A stretch of DNA of 46,944 nucleotides from JBDTDV01 sp039922875 (GTDB taxonomy: Bacteria > Actinomycetota > Actinomycetes > Actinomycetales > Microbacteriaceae), in assembly GCA_039922875.1 (NCBI GenBank), contig JBDTDV010000076.1, positions 1-46,944 of the forward strand, written 5' to 3'. The notes beneath the pieces are model-generated. The model was not told the DNA's origin. It saw only the letters and a program-made list of their open reading frames with translations, and did not search any database. Positions within the stretch are counted from its first letter, which is position 1, and the number at the start of each line of letters is the position of its first letter. The translations under genes were made by a program, and so were the position numbers. Of the stretch, positions 1-8,657 are shown in pieces.

Positions 1-13
1 GGGTGACACCCAC

Positions 14-61
14 AAAAAGCCCGGACTCGCGCATAGGAAAAAGCCCGGACTCGCGCATAGG
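14..61. repeat. Perfect tandem duplication, 2 x 24 bp
   Basis: Two identical 24-base units lie head to tail at 14-37 and 38-61. Each begins with AAAAAGCCCGG and ends with GCGCATAGG. The second copy runs into the presumed -10 element of the gene starting at 70. The first copy is followed by AAAAA, so it does not complete that element. Read on the minus strand each unit ends in CCGGGCTTTTT, which resembles half of a terminator, but no pairing partner is visible in the window. Confidence 0.9.
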
Positions 62-63
62 CT
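58..63 (+). promoter_or_regulatory. Putative -10 element (TAGGCT) for leaderless start at 70
   Basis: TAGGCT is followed by six bases and then ATG at 70. This spacing would place the transcription start on the A of the start codon. No Shine-Dalgarno sequence precedes the ATG. No convincing -35 element is seen. Confidence 0.5.
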
Positions 64-69
64 GAGAGC

Positions 70-1926
70 ATGACCAATAGGCTTGCGGATGCCATCAGCC
101 CCTACCTGCGCTCGCACGCGGACAACCCGGTGGACTGGTATCCGTGGGGTGAGGATGCATTCGCCGAGGCGGCCCGGCGCCACGTACCGGTGCTGGTGTC
201 GATCGGATACGCCACCTGCCACTGGTGCCATGTGATGGCCAGGGAAAGCTTCAGCGACCCCGAACTGGCCACCGCGCTGAACGAGAACTTCGTCGCGATC
301 AAGGTGGACCGTGAGGAGCATCCCGATGTGGATGCCAGCTATCTCGCCGCCGCGAGCGCCTTCACCGACAGCCTGGGCTGGCCGTTGAACGTGTTCGTCA
401 CGCCGGAGGGCAGGGCGTTCTACGCCGGCACCTACTTCCCTCCCCGCGCGGGTGGCGGTCGGCCCTCGTTTCGGCAGGTGTTGGACGCGGTGAACGATGC
501 CTGGACGAATCGGCCGGGCAAGGTGCAGGCCGCGGCCAGTGCCGTGATCCAGGCGCTTTCGGCCTCCCGAGTTGCCCAGCCGTCGTCGCTGCCCGACGCC
601 GAAGCGCTGACGGCCGTCGTCCAGCGGCTGGAAGAGGTCGAGGACACCGAGTACGGCGGATTCGGCGGAGCCCCGAAGTTTCCGGTCGCCCCGGTGCTCG
701 GATTCCTGCTGGGATCCGGGCCATCCGCTCAGGACCTCGGCGTGCGCACCCTGCATCGGATGGCGCACTCGCCGTTGCGCGATCGCGTGGAGGGCGGCTT
801 CTTCCGCTACGCCACCCGGCGGGACTGGAGTGAACCACACTACGAGCGCATGCTGTACGACAACGCCCAGCTGTTGACCAACTATGCGGACGCTTGGCGC
901 CTGGACCCAGAAGAGAATGGCTGGGCTCAAGTGGTCACCGCGGACCTCGCAGAATTCCTGATCCAGGTGATGCGGTTGCCCAGCGGATGCTTCGCCTCAG
1001 GACAGGACTCGGAAAGCACCGTCGCCGGCAAGCGGGTCGAGGGTGGCTACTACGCGCTCGACGCCGCAGCGCGGTCCGGGGAGAGCCCGCCGGCGCTGGA
1101 CGAGAAGGTGCTCACCGGGTGGAACGGGCTGGCCATCCGTGGGCTCGCCCACGCGGGGTTCGTATTCGATCGGCCGTCCTGGGTGGATGCCGCGCGCGCC
1201 GCGGCCGACGCGTTGATCGGCCGCCACCTACGCGCGAACGGTTCGCTGGCCCGCGCTTCGATCGGCGACCGGGTCTCCACCGCGACGGCGACGCTGGAAG
1301 ACTATGGCATGTTCGCGGGAGGGCTGCTCGAGCTGGCGTTGGTGACGGGGGAGTCGCACTACGCGGTGTTGGCCCGCACCCTGATGGACGCCGCTCTGGC
1401 AGCCGGCAGTGACGGTGGTTTCGCGGTGCCGGGCGGCGGCGACCCGCTGCTCACCGAAATGGGGCTGGCCCTGCAGCACGACCCGTCGGAGGGCGCCTAC
1501 CCGTCCGGCATCAGCGCCTGCGCGGATGCAGCCTACACTCTGTACCTGCTCACCGCGGAAGATCGCTACCGCGATGCGGCGCAGGCCGCGATGTCCATCG
1601 TGGCAGGTGCGGCCTTGTCGAACCCGGCGTCATTCGGCGCGGCGCTCGCGGTGATGTCGGCGCTGACCGCCGGTGCCACGCAACTGGTCGTCGTAGCGCC
1701 GGAGAGCGGCGCGGAGCGCTCCGACCTCCCTGCTGCGGCTCGCGCCTGGCAGGGCCCGGCGCTGGTTTGTGTGGTGACCGAGCCGCAGGCATCCGCCTTC
1801 GCGGAGGCCGGCTTCGAACTGTTCGAAGGCCGAGGCAGCCAGAATGGTCTGGCGACCGCGTATCTGTGTCGTGATTTCGTCTGCCGGCTTCCGGTCGTGG
1901 ACGCCGCCCAGCTCGCTGCGCAGTAG
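70..1926 (+). CDS. DUF255 / thioredoxin-domain protein (YyaL/SPATA20 family), short form
   Basis: The 618-residue protein has an N-terminal thioredoxin-like (DUF255) domain, about residues 1-160, with a CHWC motif at Cys50-Cys53. An alpha/alpha-barrel region like N-acylglucosamine 2-epimerases follows, with the family stretches GGFFRYATRRDW, HYERMLYDNAQL and WNGLAIRGLAHAG. The biochemical role of the family is not established. Members are usually about 650-700 residues. Here the segment between the GGYYALD and LDEKVLTGWNG motifs (about residues 326-343) is very short, so a region of tens of residues normally found there appears to be absent. The reading frame is intact. It is probably transcribed alone from a leaderless promoter. 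Family assignment is firm; substrate is unknown. Confidence 0.88.
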   Translation: MTNRLADAISPYLRSHADNPVDWYPWGEDAFAEAARRHVPVLVSIGYATCHWCHVMARESFSDPELATALNENFVAIKVDREEHPDVDASYLAAASAFTDSLGWPLNVFVTPEGRAFYAGTYFPPRAGGGRPSFRQVLDAVNDAWTNRPGKVQAAASAVIQALSASRVAQPSSLPDAEALTAVVQRLEEVEDTEYGGFGGAPKFPVAPVLGFLLGSGPSAQDLGVRTLHRMAHSPLRDRVEGGFFRYATRRDWSEPHYERMLYDNAQLLTNYADAWRLDPEENGWAQVVTADLAEFLIQVMRLPSGCFASGQDSESTVAGKRVEGGYYALDAAARSGESPPALDEKVLTGWNGLAIRGLAHAGFVFDRPSWVDAARAAADALIGRHLRANGSLARASIGDRVSTATATLEDYGMFAGGLLELALVTGESHYAVLARTLMDAALAAGSDGGFAVPGGGDPLLTEMGLALQHDPSEGAYPSGISACADAAYTLYLLTAEDRYRDAAQAAMSIVAGAALSNPASFGAALAVMSALTAGATQLVVVAPESGAERSDLPAAARAWQGPALVCVVTEPQASAFAEAGFELFEGRGSQNGLATAYLCRDFVCRLPVVDAAQLAAQ

Positions 1927-2010
1927 CCCGGTTGCGCAAAAAAAGTTCCGCTAGGAAGACAGCGCGTTCCGCGCGTACCGTGGTAGCAGGGGTGAGAAAA
2001 GAGGACTCTC

Positions 2011-2388
2011 ATGCTCAGCAAACTCGAAGTCGCGTCAATGCTCCCCGCCCGTGATTTGCAGCGTGCCCGGACGTTCTACAAAGACATGCTCGGGCTGGAA
2101 CCAGCCGAGGAAACCTCCGCGGATCTGACCTATCAGACGCCTGCCGGGGCTCGATTCGGCATTTATGAGACAGACAATGCCGGAACCGCGAAAAACACGG
2201 CACTGTGCTGGGAAACACCGGACATCGTCGCCGAGACCGCTGAACTTCGCGGCCGAGGCGTCGTATTCGAGGAGTACGATCTACCCGGCCTGAAGACGGA
2301 GCACGGTGTCGCCACCATGGACACGGTGAAAGCCGCCTGGTTCACCGACAGCGAGGGAAACATACTCTGTCTCAGCGAACGTCGCTAG
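2011..2388 (+). CDS. VOC-superfamily (glyoxalase/bleomycin resistance-like) protein
   Basis: A 125-residue single-domain protein with the beta-alpha-beta-beta-beta pattern of the vicinal oxygen chelate superfamily: an N-terminal PARDLQRARTFYKDMLGLEP stretch and a C-terminal WFTDSEGNILCL strand. Such proteins are small metalloenzymes, antibiotic-binding proteins or uncharacterised. Nothing here fixes a substrate, and the metal ligands are not obvious. The ATG is preceded by a purine-rich GAGGA at a suitable distance, so this start uses a normal ribosome site. It stands alone between two genes that seem to have their own promoters. Confidence 0.85.
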   Translation: MLSKLEVASMLPARDLQRARTFYKDMLGLEPAEETSADLTYQTPAGARFGIYETDNAGTAKNTALCWETPDIVAETAELRGRGVVFEEYDLPGLKTEHGVATMDTVKAAWFTDSEGNILCLSERR

Positions 2389-2418
2389 CCTCGGTCTGCT
2401 GAAGGCGGGTTCAGCATC

Positions 2419-2424
2419 TAGCCT
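2419..2424 (+). promoter_or_regulatory. Putative -10 element (TAGCCT) for leaderless GTG start at 2431
   Basis: TAGCCT, six bases, then GTG at 2431. No Shine-Dalgarno sequence lies in front of the GTG. The geometry supports this GTG as both transcription and translation start. Confidence 0.45.
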
Positions 2425-2430
2425 GGATGG

Positions 2431-3687
2431 GTGAGCACTGCGCCATCCGGTAGGCCGGCATCCGGAACCCTCGGCGCGAAGCCGCGCCTTGGCCGCGACG
2501 TGATAGTGCTCGGGATCGTCGCGTTCTTTGTGATGGTCGGCTTCGGCGTTGTCGTGCCGGTACTGCCGGTGTTCGTGCGCAGCTTCGGCGTCGGCTACCT
2601 GGAGATCGGCGCGGTGGTTTCGGCGTTCGCGCTGATGCGGCTGGTCTCCAGCCCGTTCTGCGGCTGGCTGATCAACCATGGCGGGGAGCGCAGCATCCTG
2701 GCCATCGGGATCGGCATCGTCGCGGTCTCCAGCGCCCTGGTCGGGGTGGCCCAGAACTACCCGCAGGTGCTGCTGCTGCGTGGAGCCGGCGGGATCGGCT
2801 CGGCGATGTTCTCGGTCTCGGCAATGACGTTGCTGCTGGGATCAACGCCGGCCGCGGTGCGCGGCCGGGCGGTTGGCTTTTACCAGGGCGGGTTTCTGAT
2901 CGGTGGAATGGCCGGTCCGGCCCTTGGTGGGGCCCTCTCGCTGGTGTCTCTGCGCGCGCCGTTCTTCTTCTACGCCGGAACCCTCGCGGTGGCCGGTCTG
3001 ATCGGATTGTTCCTGCTGCAACCGCGGTCCGGCCATGCCATCGACACTGATGCGGTGCCGCCCAGACCGTTCCGGGAGGTGCTCAGGGACCGTCGTTACC
3101 GGGCGGCCTGCCTGGCGAACTTCGCTCAGGGCTGGGCGGCGCTCGGGGTGCGCAGCGCGCTGGTTCCGGTGTTGATCGTAGAGATGCTGCACAGCACTCC
3201 CGCCTGGACCGGCATCGCATTCGCGATTGCCGCCGTCGCGCAGACCCTCACCCTGGGCCCGGCCGGACGCTTCGTCGACACGGTCGGACGCAAGCCCGCG
3301 ATCATCGGCGCGTTTGCTCTGGGTGCCGCCGCCATGGTCGCCATCCCGTTCGCCGGCAACATCTGGATTCTGATCGTGTTGCTATGCGTTTACGGCGTCG
3401 CAGCCGCGTTCATGGGCACCGCTCCGGCAGCCGCGGTCGGTGACGCGGCCGGCTCCCGTGGTGGAAACCCGGTCGCGATCTTCTCGATGTTCTCAGACCT
3501 CGGAGCGATCGTCGGGCCGCTGGTCGCCGGCATACTGGTCGACGCGGTCTCGTATCCGGCGGCATTCGCCCTGGCCGCGGTTCTGATGCTGGTGGCGTCC
3601 GGCTACGCGCTTCGGATGCCATCGGCATCGCTCACACGTCGAGACCCGATTCCTCCAGGCGCGCCAGATAGTGCATCACCCCGTTGA
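2431..3687 (+). CDS. MFS transporter (drug/metabolite exporter type)
   Basis: The 418-residue protein has about twelve hydrophobic segments, consistent with the major facilitator superfamily. A motif-A-like loop (GWLINHGGERS) sits between helices 2 and 3 and a second one (GRFVDTVGRKP) in the equivalent place of the second half. The pattern resembles proton-coupled multidrug or sugar effluxers; the substrate cannot be read from sequence. The GTG start at 2431 is chosen from the leaderless promoter geometry. The 3' end overlaps the convergent small gene at 3632-3844 by 56 bases, so the C-terminal tail is antisense to that gene's end. Confidence 0.88.
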   Translation: MSTAPSGRPASGTLGAKPRLGRDVIVLGIVAFFVMVGFGVVVPVLPVFVRSFGVGYLEIGAVVSAFALMRLVSSPFCGWLINHGGERSILAIGIGIVAVSSALVGVAQNYPQVLLLRGAGGIGSAMFSVSAMTLLLGSTPAAVRGRAVGFYQGGFLIGGMAGPALGGALSLVSLRAPFFFYAGTLAVAGLIGLFLLQPRSGHAIDTDAVPPRPFREVLRDRRYRAACLANFAQGWAALGVRSALVPVLIVEMLHSTPAWTGIAFAIAAVAQTLTLGPAGRFVDTVGRKPAIIGAFALGAAAMVAIPFAGNIWILIVLLCVYGVAAAFMGTAPAAAVGDAAGSRGGNPVAIFSMFSDLGAIVGPLVAGILVDAVSYPAAFALAAVLMLVASGYALRMPSASLTRRDPIPPGAPDSASPR

Positions 3688-3844
3688 CGTGTTCGGCGGC
3701 GCGAGGGTCGTCATCCTTCAGCGCCCACCACGCCTGGGCGGCGAGCTTGCTGGCCTCCTCAGTCCGGCCGGCCTGGCCCAACGACCGCAACGCCTTGGCG
3801 AACAGCGAGACGAGGTCTCGGTCCGGCTCGTTCCCAGTTGCCAT
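3632..3844 (-). CDS. Conserved small hypothetical protein (70 aa)
   Basis: A 70-residue soluble, mostly helical protein starting MATGNEPDRDLVSLF and ending ARLEESGLDV. I do not recognise a named family. The start at 3844 is chosen because an AAGGGAAAG sequence precedes that ATG; an upstream in-frame start at 3922 would overlap the previous gene. It follows the CoA-binding protein gene by 13 bases on the same strand, so it is probably the last gene of the metY operon. Its 3' end overlaps the end of the convergent MFS gene. Helix pairs such as LGQAGRTEEASKLAAQAWWA recall a TPR-like repeat, but this is only suggestive. Confidence 0.6.
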   Translation of the reverse strand: MATGNEPDRDLVSLFAKALRSLGQAGRTEEASKLAAQAWWALKDDDPRAAEHVNGVMHYLARLEESGLDV

Positions 3845-3857
3845 GATCTTTCCCTTC

Positions 3858-4367
3858 TCAGCGGATCGTGGTGCGGGAGCTGATCTGACCGGTGTCGAAG
3901 CCAAGCAGGTGCAATCCGCCATGGAATCGCGCGTGCTCGATTTTCAGACAGCGGTCCATCACGACCGTCAGCCCGTTGGATTCACCATGGCGCGCAGCGT
4001 CCTCATTCCAGATCCCGAGCTGCACCCAGACGGTCTTGGCACCGAGCGCCAGGGCGTCTTCCATGACCTGAGGGATGTCACTCGCCTTGCGGAAGACATC
4101 GACGATGTCTGGAATCTCCGGCAGCGACGCGAGATCCGGGTACGCCCTCTGACCTAGAATCTCGGTCGCGTTCGGGTTCACGAAGTAGAGCCGGTAATCG
4201 CTGGATTGGGTCAGGTAGGTGCTGACGAAGTAGCTGGCCCGCGCCGGATTCGCCGAAGCCCCGACGATCGCCACCGACCTCGTGGTGCGCAGAATCTTCA
4301 GCCTGGCCTTCGCGTCCGGGCCGACCCAGGTCCGTTTCGCGACGGAGGATCCGTTGTCTGAACTCAT
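3858..4367 (-). CDS. CoA-binding domain protein (YccU-like)
   Basis: A 169-residue single Rossmann-like CoA-binding domain, the module found in succinyl-CoA synthetase alpha. It shows the nucleotide-loop segment SVAIVGASANPARAS near residue 32 and VDVFRKASDIPQVMEDAL in the middle. Free-standing members of this family bind CoA but their role is not settled. It overlaps the end of metY by four bases (ATGA), indicating translational coupling, and is followed by the 70-aa gene. The association with a sulfhydrylase is a common actinobacterial arrangement as far as I know, and may link it to methionine or CoA-thiol metabolism (inference). Confidence 0.85.
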   Translation of the reverse strand: MSSDNGSSVAKRTWVGPDAKARLKILRTTRSVAIVGASANPARASYFVSTYLTQSSDYRLYFVNPNATEILGQRAYPDLASLPEIPDIVDVFRKASDIPQVMEDALALGAKTVWVQLGIWNEDAARHGESNGLTVVMDRCLKIEHARFHGGLHLLGFDTGQISSRTTIR

Positions 4368-5659
4368 TTTGCCGCCTCCACTGCCCGGTCGAGTGCCTGA
4401 TCGAGATCGTAAATAATGTCCTCGACGTCTTCGATCCCCACGCTGATTCTGACCAGACCCGGTAGCACGCCCGCGTCACCCAATTGCTGCTCGGTCAGCT
4501 GACCGTGCGTGGTTGAGGCCGGGTGAATCACGAGGGTCTTGGTGTCGCCGATATTTGCCACGTGACTGGCCAGATCCAAGGACTCGATGAAGACCCGGCC
4601 GGCGTCCCGGCCGCCGGCTACCCCGAAGCTGAAGACCGATCCGGCACCGTCCGGCAGGTACTTTTGGGCTCGGTCATGATGTGGATGCTGGGCAAGCCCC
4701 GCCCAATTCACGTACTCGATCCGCGGGTCGGCGACCAGCCATTGCGCCACGACCCGCGCGTTGGCCACGTGCGCGCGCATCCGGAACGCAAGCGTCTCGA
4801 CGCCCTGGGCCAAGAGGAAGGCGCCCTGCGGGTCAAGGGTCGGGCCGATGTCGCGCAATTGCTCGGCGCGCAGCCGGGTCAGGAACGCGTATTCACCGAA
4901 GTTGTCCGTCCACTTCAACTGACCGTAGGTGTGCACCGGTTCGTTGAACAGCGGGAACCGGTCCCCGGTCCACGGGAATTTCCCGCTCTCCACGACCACC
5001 CCGCCCATGGTCGTGCCGTGACCACCGAGGAATTTCGTGGCCGAATGCAGCACGATGTCCGCGCCCCACTCGATGGGCCGATTGAGATACGGGGTAGCCA
5101 GGGTCGAGTCGATGATCAGTGGCACACCGGCAGCATGCGCTACCTCAGCCAATCCCTCGATGTCGGCGATCTCGCCGGACGGATTGCCGATGATCTCAGC
5201 GAACACCAGCTTGGTCTTGTCGGTGATCGCCGCGGCGTAGTCGGCGGGGTCTGCGCTGTGCACGAAAGTGGTATCGACGCCGAATCGCCGCAGGGTGACA
5301 TCGAGTTGGGTGATCGATCCGCCGTAGAGATTGGCGGATGCCACGATATGCTCTCCGGCTCCCACGAGCGAGGCGAAGGTGATGTATTGCGCGCTGAGGC
5401 CGCTCGCTGTCGCCACGGCACCCAGACCACCCTCGAGGCTGGCGATCCGCTCCTCGAACGCGGCAACGGTCGGGTTGGCCAGACGGGAGTAGATGTTTCC
5501 GTACTTCTGCAAGGCGAACCGCGCCGCGGCATCCGCCGTATCGTCAAAGACGAACGCCGTCGACTGGTAGATCGGCAGGGCGCGGGCGCCGGTGACCTTG
5601 TCCGGGATATTGCCGGCGTGGATTGCCCGGGTGCGGAAGCCATACTCGCGATCTGCCAT
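4364..5659 (-). CDS. metY: O-acetylhomoserine sulfhydrylase (PLP-dependent)
   Basis: A 431-residue member of the Cys/Met metabolism PLP enzyme family. It converts O-acetylhomoserine plus sulfide to homocysteine in direct-sulfhydrylation methionine synthesis. The N-terminal motif GFRTRAIHAGNIPD, the YSRLANPTVAAFEERIASLEG substrate loop and the PLP-lysine motif VLHSATKFLGGHG are clear. The long form with the HPHHDRAQKYLPDGAGSVFSF insertion is typical of MetY rather than the shorter MetB/MetC. It is first in an operon with the CoA-binding protein. The start at 5659 has a TAGCGT six bases upstream and looks leaderless. O-succinylhomoserine specificity cannot be excluded. Confidence 0.93.
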   Translation of the reverse strand: MADREYGFRTRAIHAGNIPDKVTGARALPIYQSTAFVFDDTADAAARFALQKYGNIYSRLANPTVAAFEERIASLEGGLGAVATASGLSAQYITFASLVGAGEHIVASANLYGGSITQLDVTLRRFGVDTTFVHSADPADYAAAITDKTKLVFAEIIGNPSGEIADIEGLAEVAHAAGVPLIIDSTLATPYLNRPIEWGADIVLHSATKFLGGHGTTMGGVVVESGKFPWTGDRFPLFNEPVHTYGQLKWTDNFGEYAFLTRLRAEQLRDIGPTLDPQGAFLLAQGVETLAFRMRAHVANARVVAQWLVADPRIEYVNWAGLAQHPHHDRAQKYLPDGAGSVFSFGVAGGRDAGRVFIESLDLASHVANIGDTKTLVIHPASTTHGQLTEQQLGDAGVLPGLVRISVGIEDVEDIIYDLDQALDRAVEAAK

Positions 5660-5665
5660 GATCTC

Positions 5666-5671
5666 ACGCTA
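5666..5671 (-). promoter_or_regulatory. Putative -10 element (TAGCGT) for leaderless metY
   Basis: On the minus strand TAGCGT is followed by six bases (GAGATC) and the ATG at 5659. This is the same geometry as at several other genes in this window. Confidence 0.45.
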
Positions 5672-5741
5672 CCGGCCGGCCGGGTGGCCCGCCGATCGTC
5701 GCGTAACACAACGACTGACAGCGGTCATCGCGCCGACTCGG

Positions 5742-6845
5742 TCAGTGGTTGCGCAGTGCGGACACCATCGGGCAGGCGAACGGGTCCCGGGCGGCCAGCC
5801 CCACCCTGTTCAGGTACTGGACCACGATCTTGTAGGAACCACGCAGCGTCGTCTCGGTGTACAGGATGTTGTTGGTCCGGCAGTATTCTCGCGTGATTTC
5901 GTGCGCCTTACGCAGGAACGGGCGCGCCATGTTCGGAAACAGGTGGTGTTCGATCTGATAGTTCAGCCCGCCCATGAACGTGCTGACACCGCGCGCGTCG
6001 ATGATGTTGCGCGAGGTCAGCACCTGGCGGCGGAGGAAGTCGACCTTGCTGTCGTGCGGGAGTTGGGGCATCCCCTTGTGGTTCGGCGCGAACGTCGCGC
6101 CCATGTACAGCCCGAAGATCGCCATTTGCACCCCGATGAATGCGAAGGCCATCCCCAGCGGCAGGAAGTAGAAGATCACGGCCAGGTAGGCGATGATCCG
6201 GATGCTGATCATGCTGATTTCCACGGCCCGCTTGTCGACCTTTTGGTGGCCGAACACGGTACGCATGCCTTGGATGTGCAGATTGAACCCCTCCAGGAGC
6301 AGGAGCGGGAAGAAGAAATAGCCCTGCTTGCGGGTGATCAGCGCGCCCAGGCCGGTGACCTTTCGCGCGTCGTCCTCCTTGAAGACGATGAAGTCCGGCT
6401 CGATGTCCGGGTCCTTGCCGACGACATTCGGGTTGGCGTGGTGTCGGCTGTGCTTGTTCATCCACCAGGAGTAGCTGATCCCGACCACGCCGTTGGCCAG
6501 CAGTCGGCCGGCGAAGTCGTTTGCCTTTCCGGAGGTGAACACCTGCCGATGCGCCGCCTCATGGGCGAGGAAAGCGAATTGGGTGAACAGGATCCCCAGC
6601 GTTCCGGCGATGAGTAACTGGAACCAGGAGTCGCCAAGCAGCACGAAGCCGGCAACCGCACCGGCGGTGGCGAGGATCAGTATCGAAAATACAGTCCAGT
6701 AGAACCCGGTGCGCCTGCGCAGCAAACCGAGATTCCGAACCGTGTGCAACAGCGCACTGTACTCGGTGGTCGGGTTCTTTCGATCTCCGCCTGGGCGGGT
6801 CCTGATAATGCGTACGGATGACTCCGTCGGTGAAACAGCAGACAT
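5742..6845 (-). CDS. Membrane fatty acid desaturase
   Basis: A 367-residue integral-membrane di-iron desaturase. The three histidine boxes are present: HEAAH (95-99), HSRHH (132-136) and QIEHH (297-301). Hydrophobic pairs flank the boxes, as expected for an acyl-CoA or acyl-lipid desaturase. The Q-x2-HH form of the third box is typical of front-end-type and linoleoyl-CoA-desaturase-like enzymes, but no fused cytochrome b5 domain is present. It would introduce a cis double bond into membrane acyl chains; the position is unknown. A GAGGAT precedes the ATG. The 125-base upstream region (6846-6970) should hold its promoter, but I see no convincing element there. Confidence 0.92.
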   Translation of the reverse strand: MSAVSPTESSVRIIRTRPGGDRKNPTTEYSALLHTVRNLGLLRRRTGFYWTVFSILILATAGAVAGFVLLGDSWFQLLIAGTLGILFTQFAFLAHEAAHRQVFTSGKANDFAGRLLANGVVGISYSWWMNKHSRHHANPNVVGKDPDIEPDFIVFKEDDARKVTGLGALITRKQGYFFFPLLLLEGFNLHIQGMRTVFGHQKVDKRAVEISMISIRIIAYLAVIFYFLPLGMAFAFIGVQMAIFGLYMGATFAPNHKGMPQLPHDSKVDFLRRQVLTSRNIIDARGVSTFMGGLNYQIEHHLFPNMARPFLRKAHEITREYCRTNNILYTETTLRGSYKIVVQYLNRVGLAARDPFACPMVSALRNH

Positions 6846-6970
6846 TCAATCCTCGACAGGAATGCGACTTCCCAGCCGAAGGAATGGGCACGCGCCCGAG
6901 ATACAGATAGTGCAACCATAGGCCCCGAGACTGGGAGGGCGCTCGGTGCTCGACAAATTCACCCCGCGAT

Positions 6971-8599
6971 TCAGCGCCAGCCGGGAAGCCACATGTGGAT
7001 CTGCCAGAACCAGAATGGGGTCTGGATGCCGCTGGCCAGCGGGTAGAAGAACGCGGCGGTCAGCGTGACGAAGATGAAATACGTGCCGACCAGGCGGATG
7101 CCGCGCAGCCGCTTCCACCAGACGTCGGCGCGTTTGCCGAGGATCAGCCACAGGGTGAAGGCGAGCCCGAGCACCAGGTACGGCTCGAAGGCGATCGTGT
7201 AGAACTGGAATACGGTGCGGTTCAGATAGAGCATCCAGGGCAGATATCCGGCGGCGAGCCCGGTCAGGATCAGGCCGACCTGCCACTCCCGGCGCCGGAT
7301 CAACCGGTACACCAGGTACAGCGCAGCAGCCGCGGCCGCCCACCAAATGAACGGGTTGCCAAGTGAAGTGATCGCCGATGAGCAGAAATCGACCGCGCAA
7401 CCGTGAGTCCCACCGGAGTCGCCCGCGTAGTACATGCTGGTCGGCCGGGTCATCAGCAGCCAGGTCAACGGGTTGGCCTGATACGGGTGCGGGGTGTGCA
7501 GGTTGATGTGATAGTTGTACATTTCGGCCTGGTAGTGCCACAGGTTCTGCAACGAAACCGGCACCCAGGCCAGCACGCCGCCCCAGGCCGGCCCGCCGTC
7601 CTGGACCCAGTGCCGGTAGTAGCCGCCAGAGGTCACCAGCCAACCGGTCCAGGTCGCAAGATAGCTCAGCGCCGCGACCGGGACCATCAGCAGCAGCGTC
7701 GCCGGCGCCTGCTTGAGAGATGCGGCACTGAACCAGTACGGGATGCCCAGCCGGCGCCGGGCGACGGCGTCGACAAGAACGACATAGACGCCGAACGCGG
7801 CAAGGAAATACATACCGGACCACTTGATGCCGCTGGTGAGCCCGAGCAGGATTCCGGCGGTCACCAGCCAGGGCCGCCACCACAGCACCGGGCCCCAGCC
7901 CGGATCCACCCCGTGTTGGCGTCGTCGGAAGACCAGGGCAGCCAACCGCGCGGCCTGCCAGTCCCGGTCGAGCAGGACCGCGCCGAAGGCAAGGAGGGCG
8001 AAGAACATCACCGCGTTGTCCAGCAACGCCACTCGACTGAGCGCGATGGCGGTACCGTCCACCGCCATCAAGAAACCCGCCATCACCGCGACCAGCGTCG
8101 AGGCGAACATCTTCCGGGCGATCAGCATGATCAGGACCACCGCGAGGATGCCGATCACTGCGATGCTGATCCGCCAGCCGACGCTGTTCCCGGCGCCGAA
8201 CAACGACAGTCCGAGGGAGATCAGCCACTTGCCGAACGGAGGGTGCGCGACAAACGACGGTGTCGTGGTGAAGATATCGGTGTCGCCGGCGTTGAAATTC
8301 TTGTCAGCGTCTGCCGGCCAGCTGGACTCGTAGCCCAGGTGCATCAGGGTGTACGAGTCCTTGACGTAATAGGTCTCGTCAAAGACCAGCTGATGGGGGT
8401 TGCCAAGATCCCACAGCCGCAGCCCGGCCGCGAGCAGGGTCACCGCAGCAGGTGCGCCCCAATACCAAAGCCGCTGGCGCGTTTCGGTGGCAAGGAGCGT
8501 GCCGAACCAGGTGTCCCAGCGGCTGCCGGTCGGGTCGGGGTGCTCCGGCTCGGAGTGCGCCTTGACGAGGTCGTCGACGTTCTCGGATGCCTGACTCAC
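6971..8599 (-). CDS. pmt: Polyprenyl-phosphomannose-dependent protein O-mannosyltransferase
   Basis: The 542-residue GT39-family membrane protein has multiple transmembrane segments. The family's catalytic Asp-Glu pair lies in the first extracytoplasmic loop (LVFDETYYVKDSY, about residue 63). A central PPFGKW loop and a WDSE-free C-terminal membrane region match bacterial Pmt enzymes, which transfer mannose from polyprenyl-phosphate to Ser/Thr of proteins leaving through Sec. The GTG at 8599 is chosen: it follows TAATAT by seven bases, and the next sequence (SQASENVDDL) is the normal cytoplasmic N-terminus. An upstream start at 8758 would run through the divergent rsmI promoter. Pmt beside rsmI is the known actinobacterial order. 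Confidence 0.92.
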   Translation of the reverse strand: MSQASENVDDLVKAHSEPEHPDPTGSRWDTWFGTLLATETRQRLWYWGAPAAVTLLAAGLRLWDLGNPHQLVFDETYYVKDSYTLMHLGYESSWPADADKNFNAGDTDIFTTTPSFVAHPPFGKWLISLGLSLFGAGNSVGWRISIAVIGILAVVLIMLIARKMFASTLVAVMAGFLMAVDGTAIALSRVALLDNAVMFFALLAFGAVLLDRDWQAARLAALVFRRRQHGVDPGWGPVLWWRPWLVTAGILLGLTSGIKWSGMYFLAAFGVYVVLVDAVARRRLGIPYWFSAASLKQAPATLLLMVPVAALSYLATWTGWLVTSGGYYRHWVQDGGPAWGGVLAWVPVSLQNLWHYQAEMYNYHINLHTPHPYQANPLTWLLMTRPTSMYYAGDSGGTHGCAVDFCSSAITSLGNPFIWWAAAAAALYLVYRLIRRREWQVGLILTGLAAGYLPWMLYLNRTVFQFYTIAFEPYLVLGLAFTLWLILGKRADVWWKRLRGIRLVGTYFIFVTLTAAFFYPLASGIQTPFWFWQIHMWLPGWR

Positions 8600-8606
8600 T
8601 CTGCCG

Positions 8607-8612
8607 ATATTA
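8607..8612 (-). promoter_or_regulatory. Putative -10 element (TAATAT) for leaderless pmt
   Basis: Minus-strand TAATAT, seven bases, then GTG at 8599. It lies within the 58-base divergent gap shared with rsmI. An imperfect palindrome (AGCCAGCTTTGGCT) overlaps the same gap. Confidence 0.5.
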
Positions 8613-8657
8613 GCCAGCTTTGGCTGTCCGATCGCTTTGCCTGGCACACTATTGAGC

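Noticed and set aside
4523..5896. Long plus-strand open frame (457 codons) antisense to metY
   Set aside because: It is a composition-driven shadow of metY: no family motif, arginine- and glycine-rich composition, and no ribosome site. metY carries clear conserved motifs.
6846..6970. Possible riboswitch or terminator upstream of the desaturase
   Set aside because: No stable long stem or known aptamer pattern could be seen; only short GC pairings.
6846..8228. Long minus-strand open frame (460 codons) in another frame of pmt
   Set aside because: Same strand as pmt but out of frame, with proline/arginine-rich composition and no recognisable domain.
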